In this document: one piece after another, positions 11,280 through 21,339 of the stretch
Layout: every line of letters starts with the position of its first letter
Numbering within the stretch: position 1 is the first letter of the stretch
NCBI RefSeq assembly: GCF_918797505.1
Contig: NC_092802.1
Coordinates: 18,435,883 to 18,499,882 of the forward strand
Direction: 5' to 3'
Source of the DNA: Bemisia tabaci
Taxonomy: Eukaryota; Arthropoda; Insecta; Hemiptera; Aleyrodidae
DNA: 64,000 bases
The notes under the pieces: model-generated
What the model was told of the DNA's origin: nothing
Seen by the model: only the letters and a program-made list of their open reading frames with translations
Databases searched by the model: none
Made by a program: the position numbers and the translations under genes

Positions 11280-12205
11280 AGCCAAATTGGCATTAAAATG
11301 TATTCCTCTCTAACTACGGACAAAAGATTTTACTCTATTAATTACAAGTAAGTAAAAAAAAAGAAATCATCTGAAGGGCCCTTTAGCCTAGATTTTTAAA
11401 ACAATTTAAAACTCGTGAAAGTTTCGATTTTCTAAACTGTCAACAATCCTCTCGTCCAAAACCAGAAGAAAGCCTAAAGGAATCGCACAATAAAAGTTTT
11501 TGAAAATCCATCCGGTAAAGTTTGAAAAAGGCTTGCATCAGCTGATTCTAAAATTTACATACACGTAGATTTTACATTTTGAGGACGGGAACACGACATG
11601 ACTCCTCTTAAACATGATGAAATCACTCTGAGGTGCGCGCCTGGAGCGACGCTTGCATTTCATCGCGGTTGAATCCGTCTTATGTGAAATGTAAACATCC
11701 ATGAATTTTCGAGGTGAAGAAAAATATTTGACGTATACGTACTCATTCTGAAGAACTCGGTTGCATTAATTCTTAAAGCACATGGGGTTATTTCAGTGCG
11801 ACAACTCATCTGTATCAAATTAGATCATGGCTTTATTAGATTTTGTGAAGCGGAAATCTCATACATGTGCAAACTGGAAGTCAATCTGAGATTTTGTTAT
11901 GCTTATGTTTTGCTTTTCTTGATCTTTCACTGAATTTATTTGGGAAAATAACGATACCACCTCCAACGTTCGCAAATTTAAAACAGAATCATGGAAGATT
12001 TTTATTCGGGTTGGAGAGGAAGAAAGACAAGTGAGACACAAGGAAGAGGGGAAAAAGAAGAAGACAAAGAGAAAAAGGAAAGGAGAAGTAAATAAGAGAA
12101 AATGTGGGGTAAAGAAGATAAAAACAAATACCAACGACAAGGAAGAAGAAGAGAAACAAGGAAGGGATGGAGGTGGTCGATAAGAGAAGGCAGAAGGAAA
12201 AGAGA
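11280..12205. other. No gene seen; purine-rich tract at its end
   Basis: 12008-12205 is almost purely A and G on the plus strand (AGGAAGAAGAAGAGAAAC style). It creates a 126-codon minus-strand frame rich in Ser, Phe and Leu. That is a composition artefact. The remaining sequence is featureless. Confidence 0.5.
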
Positions 12206-12370
12206 CACCGGCGGGCTGTTTATTGAAATCTGTAAACAAAGCTATAGACTAAGAATTTAAAGGGGAAATGGAACGATCTTATCGGTTGAAATGGATGGTA
12301 CTATAGACTAAGGGGGAAAATGATGAACTGTCCATAAGAACCCTCGTGGGCCACCGTTCGTTCGTCTAGT

Positions 12371-12793
12371 CTGCCGTGCTAAGGAAGAACGCCGTAAGAG
12401 CCATTAGGCGTTGCCAAATTTCCTCTCAGAAAATACTTATTTTTGAAGAAAGTTATTTCTATTTTTCCTTGAAATTTTCAGCTTTTGGAGATCAAACCAC
12501 GAACGAAATCCTCTAAAAAATATAAGGAGAAACATTCCCAAATTCTCTTGGAAATGCGTAATTTGTAGAAGAAAATTAGGCAAAGCCTGATGGCTCTTAC
12601 GCAGGGGCGGATCTAGCAATTTGGCAACAACGGATTCCTTCCATTTAAACCTATGTTCAATAATCGATTCTTGTCGGGGTACCTGGCCCCTCCAAGAATC
12701 GATACTTTTCAATAGGTTTAAACGGAGAAAAACAGTGTTGCCAATTTGCTGGATCCGCCAATGCTCTTACGGCGTTCTTCCTCAGCACGGCGG
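12371..12793 (+). mobile_element. Family A MITE containing a nested C element
   Basis: CTGCCGTGCTAAGGAAGAAC opens it and CAGCACGGCGG closes it. TAGT is found on both outer sides. Subtracting the 162-bp C element and one 8-bp TSD leaves exactly 253 bp, the standard family length. This is the middle layer of the nest. Confidence 0.85.
12602..12763. mobile_element. Family C hAT-type MITE with perfect 8-bp TSD
   Basis: A 162-bp element with ends CAGGGGCGGATC and GGATCCGCCAATG. CTCTTACG flanks it on both sides (12594-12601 and 12764-12771). Inside are GGCAACA ends, TTTAAACC motifs and the palindrome TCGGGGTACCTGGCCCC. An 8-bp TSD with CAG-type ends is typical of the hAT superfamily. It is the youngest insertion of the nest. 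Confidence 0.9.
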
Positions 12794-12904
12794 TAGTACT
12801 CACCTTTTTCGTCCATTGCAACCAACAGCTTCCACCATTAGGATCGCTACATTCTTCCTTTGTCTATAGCTTCGTGTATCAATTTCAAAAATTAGCCCGC
12901 TGCC

Positions 12905-14060
12905 AGCATGACCATATCAACTGCACACACGGTGTTTCTAAAATAAGCTAAAATTCTCGGTTCCTTCCTGCAAAATCTGATCTATTTTGAGAGGCGCTGA
13001 AAACGTGGGGGAGGGGGGGGGGGTGAGACTCGCCCTCAGAATAAAAGCTCAGGAACGACGAACCCTCAAACCCCTCCATCATTCACGTCCGACCCCATAA
13101 AAACCACTTACACTCACAAATCAAACATCTCGATAACACGCGGCCAGTCATTACCGCCGCGATCGGCGAAAACGACACAACTCAAGCGGAAAACTCCGCG
13201 CCGATACGCTGTTTCAACTCCGCGCGGCGGATTGAGGGTTCAAGCTTCAATAAGTACGAATCCACCCCTACCGGTCAGGCCCGAATCAGTCAGGGCACGA
13301 ACTTTTCAGGGGGACGGCGAGGGTGGGGGGGGGGGGGTTGCGAAAAAAGCGGGCGCGGTAAACAAAAAGTTGAGGAAAAGGGCGGGCCTGTCCTGCCCGC
13401 CGGGGCAAGGGAAGAGAACACCCCCTCCCCTCCCGGTGGACCGTGAAGCGCACGGAGTTTAAAGCAAGTGTATTAGGGTATATAATTAAGCGAGATTTGC
13501 GCTTCGGACCGTCCATCGTCGACGTTGCCGTCCCGGCGAGAAAAATCGTCATTTTGAGCGTTGGATAGTGGAGATTTTAGGACGATCCGGCAAGCGGGGT
13601 CCACTGCGGCTCGCTGGCGAGTCAAGTTGATTAATAGATATAAAGATGTTTGAAAATTAAGGAGCAGCGCTGTCCGCTCTCTGGATTTTCGCACTGCTCG
13701 ACGAAGCCGCGTATCTCCCGTGGGGGTCGGGTTGGAGTTACGTTGTTCTTCCTGTGCGTGGCGCATTTCTACATTCGATAGTTCGGGTGCCGGCCGCGGG
13801 ATGGCAGCACGGTCGTGGAGTGACGGGCGCGCACGGGGGACACGGGACGAGCGACGGGAGGGGGGGGGGGCGCCGATGACGTATGGAGGGCTGAACTTTT
13901 TCCTCCCCGCCTCGCCGTTTGCCGCCCGCCTTTTTTTGTGGAATCAAAAAGAAGGAGTATTTATTTGACAAGTCGCGGGAATCGGATAAAAAGCGTACAA
14001 GTGCCGCCCCGCATAGCGGGGAGGGCGGGAGGGAGGGGGTGACGGCGTCGCTTCTAGCCC
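12905..14060. promoter_or_regulatory. GC-rich interval with G-runs, possible promoter region
   Basis: CpG-rich from about 13140 to 14060, with poly-G runs near 13015, 13325 and 13861. Frames on both strands of 76-97 codons are low-complexity and lack domains. It could be a promoter, a 5-prime exon or simply GC-biased DNA; nothing in the sequence decides. Confidence 0.25.
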
Positions 14061-14129
14061 CCGTAATCAGTACACGATCGAAATGAGCTGGCCTAAAATT
14101 GAGTTAAGCGTGGAGGGCTTGTCGTCTTC

Positions 14130-14428
14130 GATAGATCGTATTCGATACGGATTCGATGTATCGTTTGGTTCAAAACAATAGAACATAACCTCAGATAAAA
14201 ATTTTATGATTTAGGTAGGAAAACCTAAACATAAGAAAATTCCTAAAAATTTTACTTTCCACTATTAGACACTCATAAAAAAGAAAGAAAAATAAAAACA
14301 AAAAAAAAAGGGTCTCTAAAAACTCGTTCCCTCAGATGACTCAATTGACTTTTGAGGCTATGTCTACATGTTGAACCAATCGATATTGATACAATCTCAC
14401 CTGTTTGATGTATCGAATACGATCCATT
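14130..14428. mobile_element. Family K element, uninterrupted
   Basis: The ends are GATCGTATTCGATACGG and, inverted, ATGTATCGAATACGATCC, about 300 bp apart. The interior (GGTTCAAAACAATAGAACAT, then TTTGAGGCTATG) matches 33361-33989. It holds the empty site GTTGAACC at 14370-14377, which is where the other copy carries a hAT insertion. Confidence 0.8.
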
Positions 14429-14429
14429 G

Positions 14430-15065
14430 TCTATGACAACTAAAGAAAGTTTATTTTCAAATTGGAAGTTCCATTGTATGCAATGAAAATGCGGTTACAT
14501 AAACCAAATGTACTGGCTTAGTAGTTGTCTGAGGTTCTCAATGCCTATGCAGTTTTCACGAGTATTTATCGTAAGAACACGGCTTTGGACGTTGCATTCA
14601 ATAAAGTTAAAAAGAAAAAGAAAAAGAAAAGAAAAAGCAAAGAAAAAGAAAATACACGCCAAAGCCGTTTCAATGTATGACCTTTCTTTTGTAAGCTGGG
14701 AGCGGACTCTTCTTGTGAGTAATGCTTTTGAGTTTTTCCTGAACAGTGCTAACCGATAAAATGAATATTGAAATTGAAATGATTTTTACACCTAGAAATT
14801 AATTCTACATAATAAGTTCACGAGCAGCATGATGCATGAACTTAGCTCGTGTCCAGTGGTCCGTTTGTTAAAAGGCTTGAGGCTGCAGTTGCATAATCCA
14901 TGCTATGCTCTGCTGCCGCGCAGCATAAAAATCCTTCAATCCGTCGGGTAGGCAATATGACCGCACAGAGGCAGGTTTAGATGCATCATCCAAAATGCCA
15001 GATGCTCGCTCTAAGACAGATCAATCTGCTCGTGCGGAACTGTCTGATGTCCCGTCTGATGTCTC
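14430..15065. other. No gene seen; A-rich simple repeat
   Basis: 14588-14655 is a degenerate AAAAAG repeat. 14884-14976 resembles 10640-10760. A family A left-end scrap (ACATGCTAAGGAAAAGCGAC) follows at about 15068-15100. Confidence 0.4.
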
Positions 15066-15214
15066 GACATGCTAAGGAAAAGCGACGTATGAGCTTTTTT
15101 TGAGGTTTTTACTTTTATCTCATCACATTTATATAATTTCAGAAGGTGCTTTTCATAGAAAATTTTACAAGAAAACCAATAAGATAACATTTAAACCATC
15201 AAAATTTCATATTA

Positions 15215-15290
15215 ATGAAGATATATGATTTTAAAGATTTTAAAGCATGTCCGACCTCTCCAATTGACTCGATCCACCGTGCGCCGCCCG
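15215..15290. mobile_element. Family D right-end fragment
   Basis: ATGTCCGACCTCTCCAATTG followed by ACTCGATCCACCGTGCG matches the right end of family D at 47410-47440. The left part is absent. Confidence 0.6.
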
Positions 15291-15339
15291 GCTGTTTAAG
15301 CCCAGTTCCACGATCAGCCGTTGCCTTGTTTTTTCAACC

Positions 15340-15420
15340 GAATCAAGAGTATTTTTTCTTTCCAATGTTATTAAAAGTCTGGACTCTATATCCGAGCGGC
15401 TTTTTTTCCAGTGTTTTGTG
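15340..15420. mobile_element. Family E right-half fragment
   Basis: The text runs from AATCAAGAGTATTTTTTC through AGTCTGGACTCTATATCC to TTTTTTTCCAGTG, as in the right half of the full copy at 15561-15788. Confidence 0.7.
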
Positions 15421-15460
15421 CGAAAGATCATGTCCAACTTCTTCCAAAGACTCGTTCAGT

Positions 15461-15893
15461 GTGTCTAATAAAACAGGCTGGCCAAAAATCAGTGCCTTTA
15501 CAGTACTTTTTTAGTGCATTCCCAAGAAAGTCAGTACCTCCTCAGCGGAAAAATTCAGTACACTGGAAAAAAAACACATTGAATCTAGAGTCCAAACTCT
15601 TAAAAACATCCACAAGAAAATATACTCTTGATTCAATCGGATTTTTGCTTAAATCAAGAACCAAGCCTCTTAATTTGAGCGGATTTCCTTTTGATTTAAG
15701 CTTAGATCTGATTGAATCAAGAGTATTTTTTCTTGTCGATGTTTTTAAGAGTCTGGACTCAAGATCCAATGTGTTTTTTTTTCCAGTGTGTCTACTAAAA
15801 CAGGCTGGCCAAAAATCAGTACTTTTACAGTACTTTTTCAGTACATTCCCAAGAAATTCAGTACCTCCTCAGCGGGAGAGTTCAGTACTATTT
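15461..15893. repeat. ~100-bp direct repeats immediately flanking an E element
   Basis: The left copy 15461-15560 and right copy 15787-15893 share ACAGGCTGGCCAAAAATCAG, AGTACTTTTT and CAGTACCTCCTCAGCGG, with scattered differences. They abut the E element on each side. This may be a long duplication at insertion, or insertion at the joint of an older tandem repeat. Confidence 0.7.
15561..15788. mobile_element. Family E foldback MITE
   Basis: A 228-bp near-complete palindrome with ends CACTGGAAAAAAAACACATT and its complement. The arms include AGAGTCCAAACTC, ATACTCTTGATTCAATC and TTTAAGC. It encodes nothing. The same structure recurs at 43412-43636 and 47865-48108. Confidence 0.85.
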
Positions 15894-15919
15894 CAGTAAC
15901 TTCAATTGACGAAATTCGA

Positions 15920-16523
15920 AACATTTCAAAAATTTGAATTTTCCGCTCCGATTGCGATAAAAATTACAAAAAATGAAAAGAATTCCGGGCCTTTTTGTGG
16001 AATTTCCGCACTTTTTCAGTACTTCCGGACCGCCTTTTAAAAATCAGTACTATTTCCGGACTTTACGGAAATTCCGGACTTGTAAACACCCTACTCGTTC
16101 CACCGAGCGGCGGGCGGTGGGGTTGTAAAGTAACATTTCAAAAATTTGAATTTTCCGCTCCAATTGCGATAAAAATTACAAAAAAATGAAAAGAATTCCG
16201 GGCCTTTTAGCGGAATTCCTGCACTTTTTTAGTACTTCCGGACCGCCCTTTAAAAATCAGTACTATTTCCGGACTTGCAGACACCCTGCTCGTTCCACCG
16301 AGCGGCGGGCGGTGGGGTTGTAAAGTAACATTTCAAAAATTTGAATTTTCCGCTCCAATTGCGATAAAAATTACAAAAAAATGAAAAGAATTCCGGGCCT
16401 TTTAGCGGAATTCCTGCACTTTTTTAGTACTTCCGGACCGCCCTTTAAAAATCAGTACTATTTCCGGACTTGCAGACACCCTGCTCGTTCCACCGTGCGG
16501 CGGGCGGTGGGGTTGTAAAGTAA
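15920..16523. repeat. Tandem array, units of 212, 195 and 195 bp
   Basis: AACATTTCAAAAATTTGAAT begins at 15920, 16132 and 16327. Units contain AAAAGAATTCCGGGCC, TACTTCCGGACCGCC and CCACCG(A/T)GCGGCGGGCGGTG. The last two units are almost identical. A single diverged unit occurs at 60793-60917. Function unknown; it behaves like a short satellite. Confidence 0.85.
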
Positions 16524-16760
16524 CGTCTAATAGAAGCCGGGAGCCCGTTATCTAAGTTTCTCACCGGAGAAGCACTCACGCGGTGAGTGGTTTTATAAAG
16601 AGGCGTCACTTGTATTCGAGCATCATTTCCCACTCGAACGGCTAATTAAAGGCCTCCGATCACCTTCGCCTCGAGCAATAAATGTCAACACGCCGCCGCT
16701 GCCGCCACCGCCGGAGCTGTTGATCTCGCCGCTCGCCCTCGTCACTGCAATCAAGCCTCG
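16524..16760. other. Short GC-rich spacer
   Basis: CCGCCGCTGCCGCCACCGCC near 16692 is a degenerate CCG repeat. No coding similarity is evident. Confidence 0.4.
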
Positions 16761-16901
16761 CATCATAATGAGCCGCCACCCAAGTCCCCACTTAAAAACC
16801 TTTCAGTGCTTTGCGATCTATCGATTGATCCGCCCTTTGAACCTATGGAAAAGGATCGATAAGCAGGGTGCTCGCTACAAACACCTAGATAATCGATTAC
16901 A

Positions 16902-17265
16902 GTGGAAAATCAAGGATTAAAAAACGGGAAACAAGGCTAAAAATACACAAATAACGAAACCCGAGACATTTCGACTCGAAACTGAGTCCTTTTTAGTCGG
17001 AAACAATAAAAATTTAAAAGAGAAAACGATAAAAAACCTGAGCTTTACACGGTGGTGGCCGGGATCTAAGAGAAAGAGAAAATTGATAACAAACAAGGCA
17101 CATCGATGACCCCCGATGACCTGACTGAAAATGACTCAGTTTTGAGTCGAAACGTCTCAGGTTCATTATTTGTGTATTTTTAGCCTTGTTTTCCGTTTTT
17201 TAATCCTTGATTTTCCACTGTTATCATTGTCTTGGGCTGCTCTTAAAAATTTTTATCTACGACAA
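16902..17265. mobile_element. Foldback element inserted in the first B copy
   Basis: The left arm CAGTGGAAAATCAAGGATTA is mirrored by TAATCCTTGATTTTCCACTG near 17200-17220. Next inward, AGGCTAAAAATACACAAATA is also mirrored, as is TTTCGACTCGAAACTGAGT. The duplicated flank ATCGATTA lies on both sides. The right end extends about 45 bp beyond the left arm, so the left terminus may be truncated. Confidence 0.7.
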
Positions 17266-17383
17266 TCGATTATTTACCACGGTTTCAAATGGGAAAATAT
17301 CGATAGTCGATCATCATAATGAGCCAGCATCCAAGTCCCCGAGTCCCGCTTCACTTAAAAACCTTTCAGTGCTTTGCGATCTA

Positions 17384-17647
17384 TTGCCGCAATCAGACGC
17401 TGAATTTAGCACCTGAATGTGGAAGTCAACAGTCATCGCCCAACGGCTGAAATTTAGCAAATTCGAGTTATTTTCATCCAGATGTGTATCAAATCTACTC
17501 GAATAGTTCAGACAAATTCAAAATTGGTCCGATGGTTGCTGAGAATCGTTACTGAATTTTGCGCGTCACGCGCAAAATTCAGGCATTGGGCCGATGACTT
17601 CCACATTCAAGCCACATTCAGCTCCCACATTCAGCGTGTGATTGCGG
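17384..17647. mobile_element. MITE inserted in the second B copy
   Basis: The inverted ends are TGCCGCAATCAGACGCTGAA and, on the right, ATTCAGCGTGTGATTGCGGT. It interrupts CGATCTAT/CGATTGATC of the B element, which is continuous in the first and third copies. The length is about 264 bp with no coding capacity. The inner GCGCGTCACGCGC palindrome is notable. Confidence 0.75.
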
Positions 17648-18044
17648 TGTCACGATTGATCTGCCCTTTGAACCTGTGGAAAAGGGTCGATAAGCAGGGT
17701 GTTCCCTGCGAACACCTGGATAATCGATTATTTACCACGGTTTCAAATGGGAAAATATCGATAGTCGATTATCATAATGAGCCGGCACCCAAATCCCGGA
17801 GTCCCGTTTCACTTTAAAACCTTTCAGTGCTTTGCGATATATCGATTGATCTGCCCTTTAAACCTACGGAAAAGGATCGATAAGCAGGGTGTTCGCTACA
17901 AACACCTGGATAATCGATTATTTACCACGGTTTCAAATGGGAAAATATCGACAGTCGATCATTCACGCCTCGCCACTGTTGAAAACCTTTCTGTGTCACT
18001 CCGCAGTTGAGAGGCAACGTCTCGTCAAAAGGCGATGTGCTAGG

Positions 18045-18297
18045 CTGCCGTGCTAAAGAAAAACGCCGTATGAACCTTTAGGCGTTGCTAAATTTCCTTT
18101 GATAAAACGCACATTTCCAGGTAAACTTATGAATATTTTTCTTCCGATTTTCTGGACAACTTTGCTCGCAATTCCGCCGAAAAGTCCTGAAAATTTCAAG
18201 GAAAAATATTCATAACTTTCCTGAAAAATAATCATAATATCGAAGGAAATTTGGCAACTCTCGAATGTTCATACGGCGTTCTCCCTCAGCACGGCAG
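18045..18297 (+). mobile_element. Family A MITE
   Basis: Full-length 253-bp copy from CTGCCGTGCTAAAGAAAAAC to CAGCACGGCAG. The CTTTAGGCGTTGC side is left. TA occurs 2 bp before the left end and directly after the right end. Confidence 0.85.
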
Positions 18298-18399
18298 TAT
18301 TATTGCAGATGCTCCGAGTTGAGTGAGACGTAAACTCGTTCAAAAGATCAGTTGCGCTCGTCTCAGAATAGTGTTTTGATCCTTGCTCCAGGTAAAAGA

Positions 18400-19175
18400 A
18401 ATATGCGCTTTGACGACGGCGCGGAGATACAACTATTCGTACCTGATGGATGTCCGTATTGCGTCTGCAAAATTGAAGGCGCTACGGCGCGAGGCGTGAA
18501 CTCTCAATGCTCCGATCTACATATTCTGCCTAGGCGGCTCCGCTTCGATTAAAGAGAAAAGTTGAAAACTAAAGCCCGATTACGGATTACGTCTCGCCTA
18601 TCCTTGGCTGTGTTGTTACAGTAGCCTTTGAAGTACCACAGCAAATAAATACAAACGGAACCAACACAACATGGAAATAGTACTTCGAGAGCCACACGAT
18701 GTATAGTGACAAAATCGTGAAACAAGTTTTGACCACTTAAATCTGCACGAACATGGAAAATGGTTGTCTGCCACGTATAGTAATGGCACACGCTACAATA
18801 TTGGCAGACGACCGTTTTCCGTGTTAGTGCAGATTTAAGTGGTCATAACTGTTTTCACGATTTTGTCACTGTATATTGTGTGGCTCTCGAAGTACTACTT
18901 CCATGTTATGTTGATTCCGTTTGTCTTCTTTGCTGTGGTACTTCAAAGGCTACAGGAGCAACACAGCCGAAGATAGGAAAGACGTGGTCCGTAATCGAGC
19001 TTTAGTTTTCAACCTTCCTCTTCAATCTGAGAGGTGCCTCATAGGCAGAATATGTAGATCGGAGCATTGCGAGTTCACGCCTCGCGCCGTAGCGCCTTCA
19101 ATTTTGCAGACGCAATACGGACATCCATCAAGTACGAATAGTTGTATCTCTGCGCCGTCGTAACGCGCATCTTTT
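18400..19175. repeat. Family J: 0.77-kb palindrome with ~385-bp arms
   Basis: The outer arms carry ATACAACTATTCGTAC and its complement; the inner arms carry CCACTTAAATCTGCAC and its complement. The turn is at about 18780-18800. The left arm also reads as an open frame (18352-18552) with Asp-Asp-Gly-Ala-Glu-Ile and Cys-Pro-Tyr-Cys. Partial copies are at 30228-30405 and 58620-58770. It may be a foldback transposon that captured a coding scrap. Confidence 0.8.
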
Positions 19176-19272
19176 TAACGCAGCCGAAGATACGCCTCGC
19201 GCCATCGCTCCTTTCTTTTTGTAGATCCTAAATCGATTCTTCTACGCATTTAAACGTGATGCGATAAAAAAT

Positions 19273-19517
19273 ATGGATGTATTTCTATCAAATAAAACTA
19301 TGTGCATTAAGACATGAGCCCTGAGACCCCTTAGAATATGTGCAAAACGTAAAAAGTTTTCTTCCGATTTTCCAGAGAATTTTTTTGTAATTTCATCTGA
19401 AGTGTCTGAAAATTTCGAGCAAAAATACTCATAACTTTCTTCAACAATAAATAGTTTTCAAATAAGAAATTTTGCAACATTTGGAAGCTCGTACGGCGTT
19501 TTTTCTTGCCACGGCAG
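19273..19517. mobile_element. Family H left-end fragment followed by family A right-end fragment
   Basis: 19273-19345 matches the H left end (GGATGTATTTCTATCAAA, then AAGACATGAGCCCTGAGA). 19350-19517 matches the right two-thirds of A, ending GCGTTTTTTCTTGCCACGGC. Both are truncated at their junction. Confidence 0.65.
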
Positions 19518-19519
19518 CA

Positions 19520-19905
19520 TGATCGTTGCTACGCCGAGTTTATAGAGCGGCGGGGTTGTTTTTTTTTTTTTTAATCTAACATAGAGAATATCTCTAGAGA
19601 CCTTAATCCTCCGCTTCTAAGGGGGCACCTTGGCGAACCCGCACTATCCCAATCCACAAAGCGCATTCCATTCGTAACCTTTAGACCTTTGGAGCTCAAA
19701 ATGAGGAGTAACTACGTCTATTCTTCAAAGGGCGCAAAATTCCGCATAAAAAAATCTGCAACGGGTCGTGGGAAATTATTCAACCGCGTGGTTGTCGAAT
19801 TCCGGAATTGTTCAAAACTGCCCTACTACGGAGAAACTGCGTAGCATTATTGAAAGTCTTATAAGTGTACGTGGTTTTCTCCTGGTTCATGGAGAATTCA
19901 GAAAT
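19520..19905. other. No recognised feature
   Basis: Unremarkable sequence with a T13 run near 19559. No repeat or coding similarity is seen. Confidence 0.4.
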
Positions 19906-19906
19906 T

Positions 19907-20160
19907 AGGCTGATTATTAAAATCGATAAACAAAGCGATAGACAAGGGAGACAATGACAAAATGAAGTAACCCTATTAATTGGACTAAGGAGGTAAGTAG
20001 TAGACTAACTAACGGCAACTCATGAGAGACTCTAGAGTTAGTCCAACATTTTCCCTCTGTGTTTACGACAACCACCCTTTTCAACAAATAGGATCGCTTC
20101 TATTTCCCTTTGCCTTCTTTGTCTATCGGTTCGTCTATCGATTTCAATAATCAGCCCGCT
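19907..20160. mobile_element. Family M foldback, uninterrupted
   Basis: GGCTGATTATTAAAATCGAT and AAACAAAGCGATAGACAA on the left are mirrored by TTTGTCTATCGG, CGTCTATCGATTTCAATAAT and CAGCCCGC on the right. The ~254-bp length confirms the reconstruction of the split copy at 12211-12900. Confidence 0.75.
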
Positions 20161-20164
20161 GATG

Positions 20165-20490
20165 AGCAAGAACTACGTAGCTCCAATTAAAACTTTGCGT
20201 GGATGTAGACTACATTTTACAATGAAGAAGTAGTATATGAATTGCATTTTGCAAAAAGGAACCACAAGAATTCCAATGTTGCTAAGACTGTGCAACTTTT
20301 TAACCTTGCAACTATGCATCTTCTGCATTTGAAAGATTAATCAATATTGCAGACAGCGCGTTGTACACAAGCGTCATCAAGGAGCAAGACTTCGAAACTG
20401 AGAAAATGTATGCGAAATTTAAGTTTTATACGTGCTTTTATAATATTTGATCGGTGTACCTACTCTTGCAGTTTATTATTACTACAATTA
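20165..20490. other. No gene; possible scrap of a dispersed element
   Basis: TTTTGCAAAAAGGAACCACA at about 20247 resembles the end motif of the MITE at 30712-30837 (TTTTGCAATGAGAAACCACA). I see no matching inverted end here. Confidence 0.3.
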
Positions 20491-20725
20491 GCACGTAGAG
20501 AAATGAAATGTTGATTTAGCATTTATACTGTTAAAAAGATGTCCGACAAGTTTCAAATGCTGATTTTACATTTTAACAAATGCTAACGTAACTACGCCCA
20601 CTGCAAAACGTACAAATTAAAATGTTATGTTAGCATTTTCGTATGGTTAAATCAGCATTTGAAATTTGTCGGACATCTTTTTAACAGTATAAATGCTAAA
20701 TCAACATTTAATTTTTTTCCGTGAG
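20491..20725. mobile_element. Foldback MITE, ~235 bp
   Basis: TGTTGATTTAGCATTTATAC and AGATGTCCGACAAGTTTCAA on the left are mirrored nearly exactly on the right (TTGAAATTTGTCGGACATCT, then AGTATAAATGCTAAATCAAC). The ~80-bp middle is unpaired. No TSD was identified. Confidence 0.8.
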
Positions 20726-20733
20726 TACCACTG

Positions 20734-20853
20734 GATAATCCGAGTTCATGGGTTGGCTGCCCTTCTGGGCCCCGAGAGGTACATGGCCTGATCAAACCTA
20801 ACCTCCAAATTTTCGACGTGTCCAAACACTCCCCATAAAGTTACTCTGGCCGG
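20734..20853. mobile_element. Family I right-end fragment
   Basis: GGGTTGGCTGCCCTTCTGGG followed by CCCCGAGAGG and TTTTCGACGTGTCC...ACTCCCC matches the family I right arm and edge, with an insertion between them. Confidence 0.55.
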
Positions 20854-21176
20854 ACTCTGGACTTTTTGGCTCAGCAGGGAGATTTCCGCATTTATTCCTA
20901 TAAATATGGCACCACTGTCGCCGAATAAACTAGCGAGCGAAAGCCGAGGAGCCCAACTGCAACTTAATGAAATTATAATTCAACTCGAAACGGACAACTA
21001 ATTGTAATTGACGGGAAGCGAGAGGCCGAGTGGTCGAGCGGATTGCCCCCTGGGGGCACGTGGGGGGCTCCTGGGGGTGGGGGGGGGGGAGCGCCGGACA
21101 AGAATAAAAACGGAGAGCACTGTCGGGATGAGGTGAAATTGAGGGAGAGAAAGGAGAAAAAAGCCCGGGGGTCCGC

Positions 21177-21331
21177 GGGCGACGACCGCGAATGATCGAT
21201 TATCGATATTTCTCCATTTGAAGCTATGGTAAAGAATCGATTATTAAGGAGCACCCTGTATATCGATCCTTTCCCATAGGTTTAAATGGTAAACAATCGA
21301 TATATCGCAAAGCACGCCCGGGCGACGACCG
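21177..21331. mobile_element. Family B element with eroded ends inside a 12-bp direct repeat
   Basis: The core (ATGATCGATTATCGATATTT, AGGAGCACCCTGTA, ATCGATATATCGCAAAGCAC) matches family B. GGGCGACGACCG occurs at both borders, 21177-21188 and 21320-21331, and is longer than the usual 8-bp TSD. The terminal CAGTGGCG is missing on the left. Confidence 0.7.
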
Positions 21332-21339
21332 GGGGGTCA

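Larger units (their letters stand above)
12211..12900. mobile_element. Family M foldback, split by a nested insertion
   Basis: The ends are GCGGGCTGTTTATTGAAATC and the complement of AATTTCAAAAATTAGCCCGC. GTAAACAAAGCTATAGACTA is mirrored by CTTTGTCTATAGC. Removing the A element at 12371-12793 leaves about 265 bp, close to the uninterrupted copy at 19907-20160. M is therefore the oldest layer of this three-level nest. Confidence 0.8.
16762..17985. repeat. Three tandem copies of a B MITE plus its flank
   Basis: A ~45-bp flank segment (ATAATGAGCC... to AAAACCTTT) precedes each B copy, at about 16762, 17311 and 17769. The first two B copies lose their right end at GATCAT and join directly to the next flank. 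The third keeps the true end, TTCACGCCTCGCCACTG. Copies one and two each carry a later insertion. Confidence 0.8.

Noticed and set aside
11859..12239. 126-codon minus frame rich in Ser, Phe and Leu
   Set aside because: It reads the purine-rich tract in reverse; composition alone explains it.
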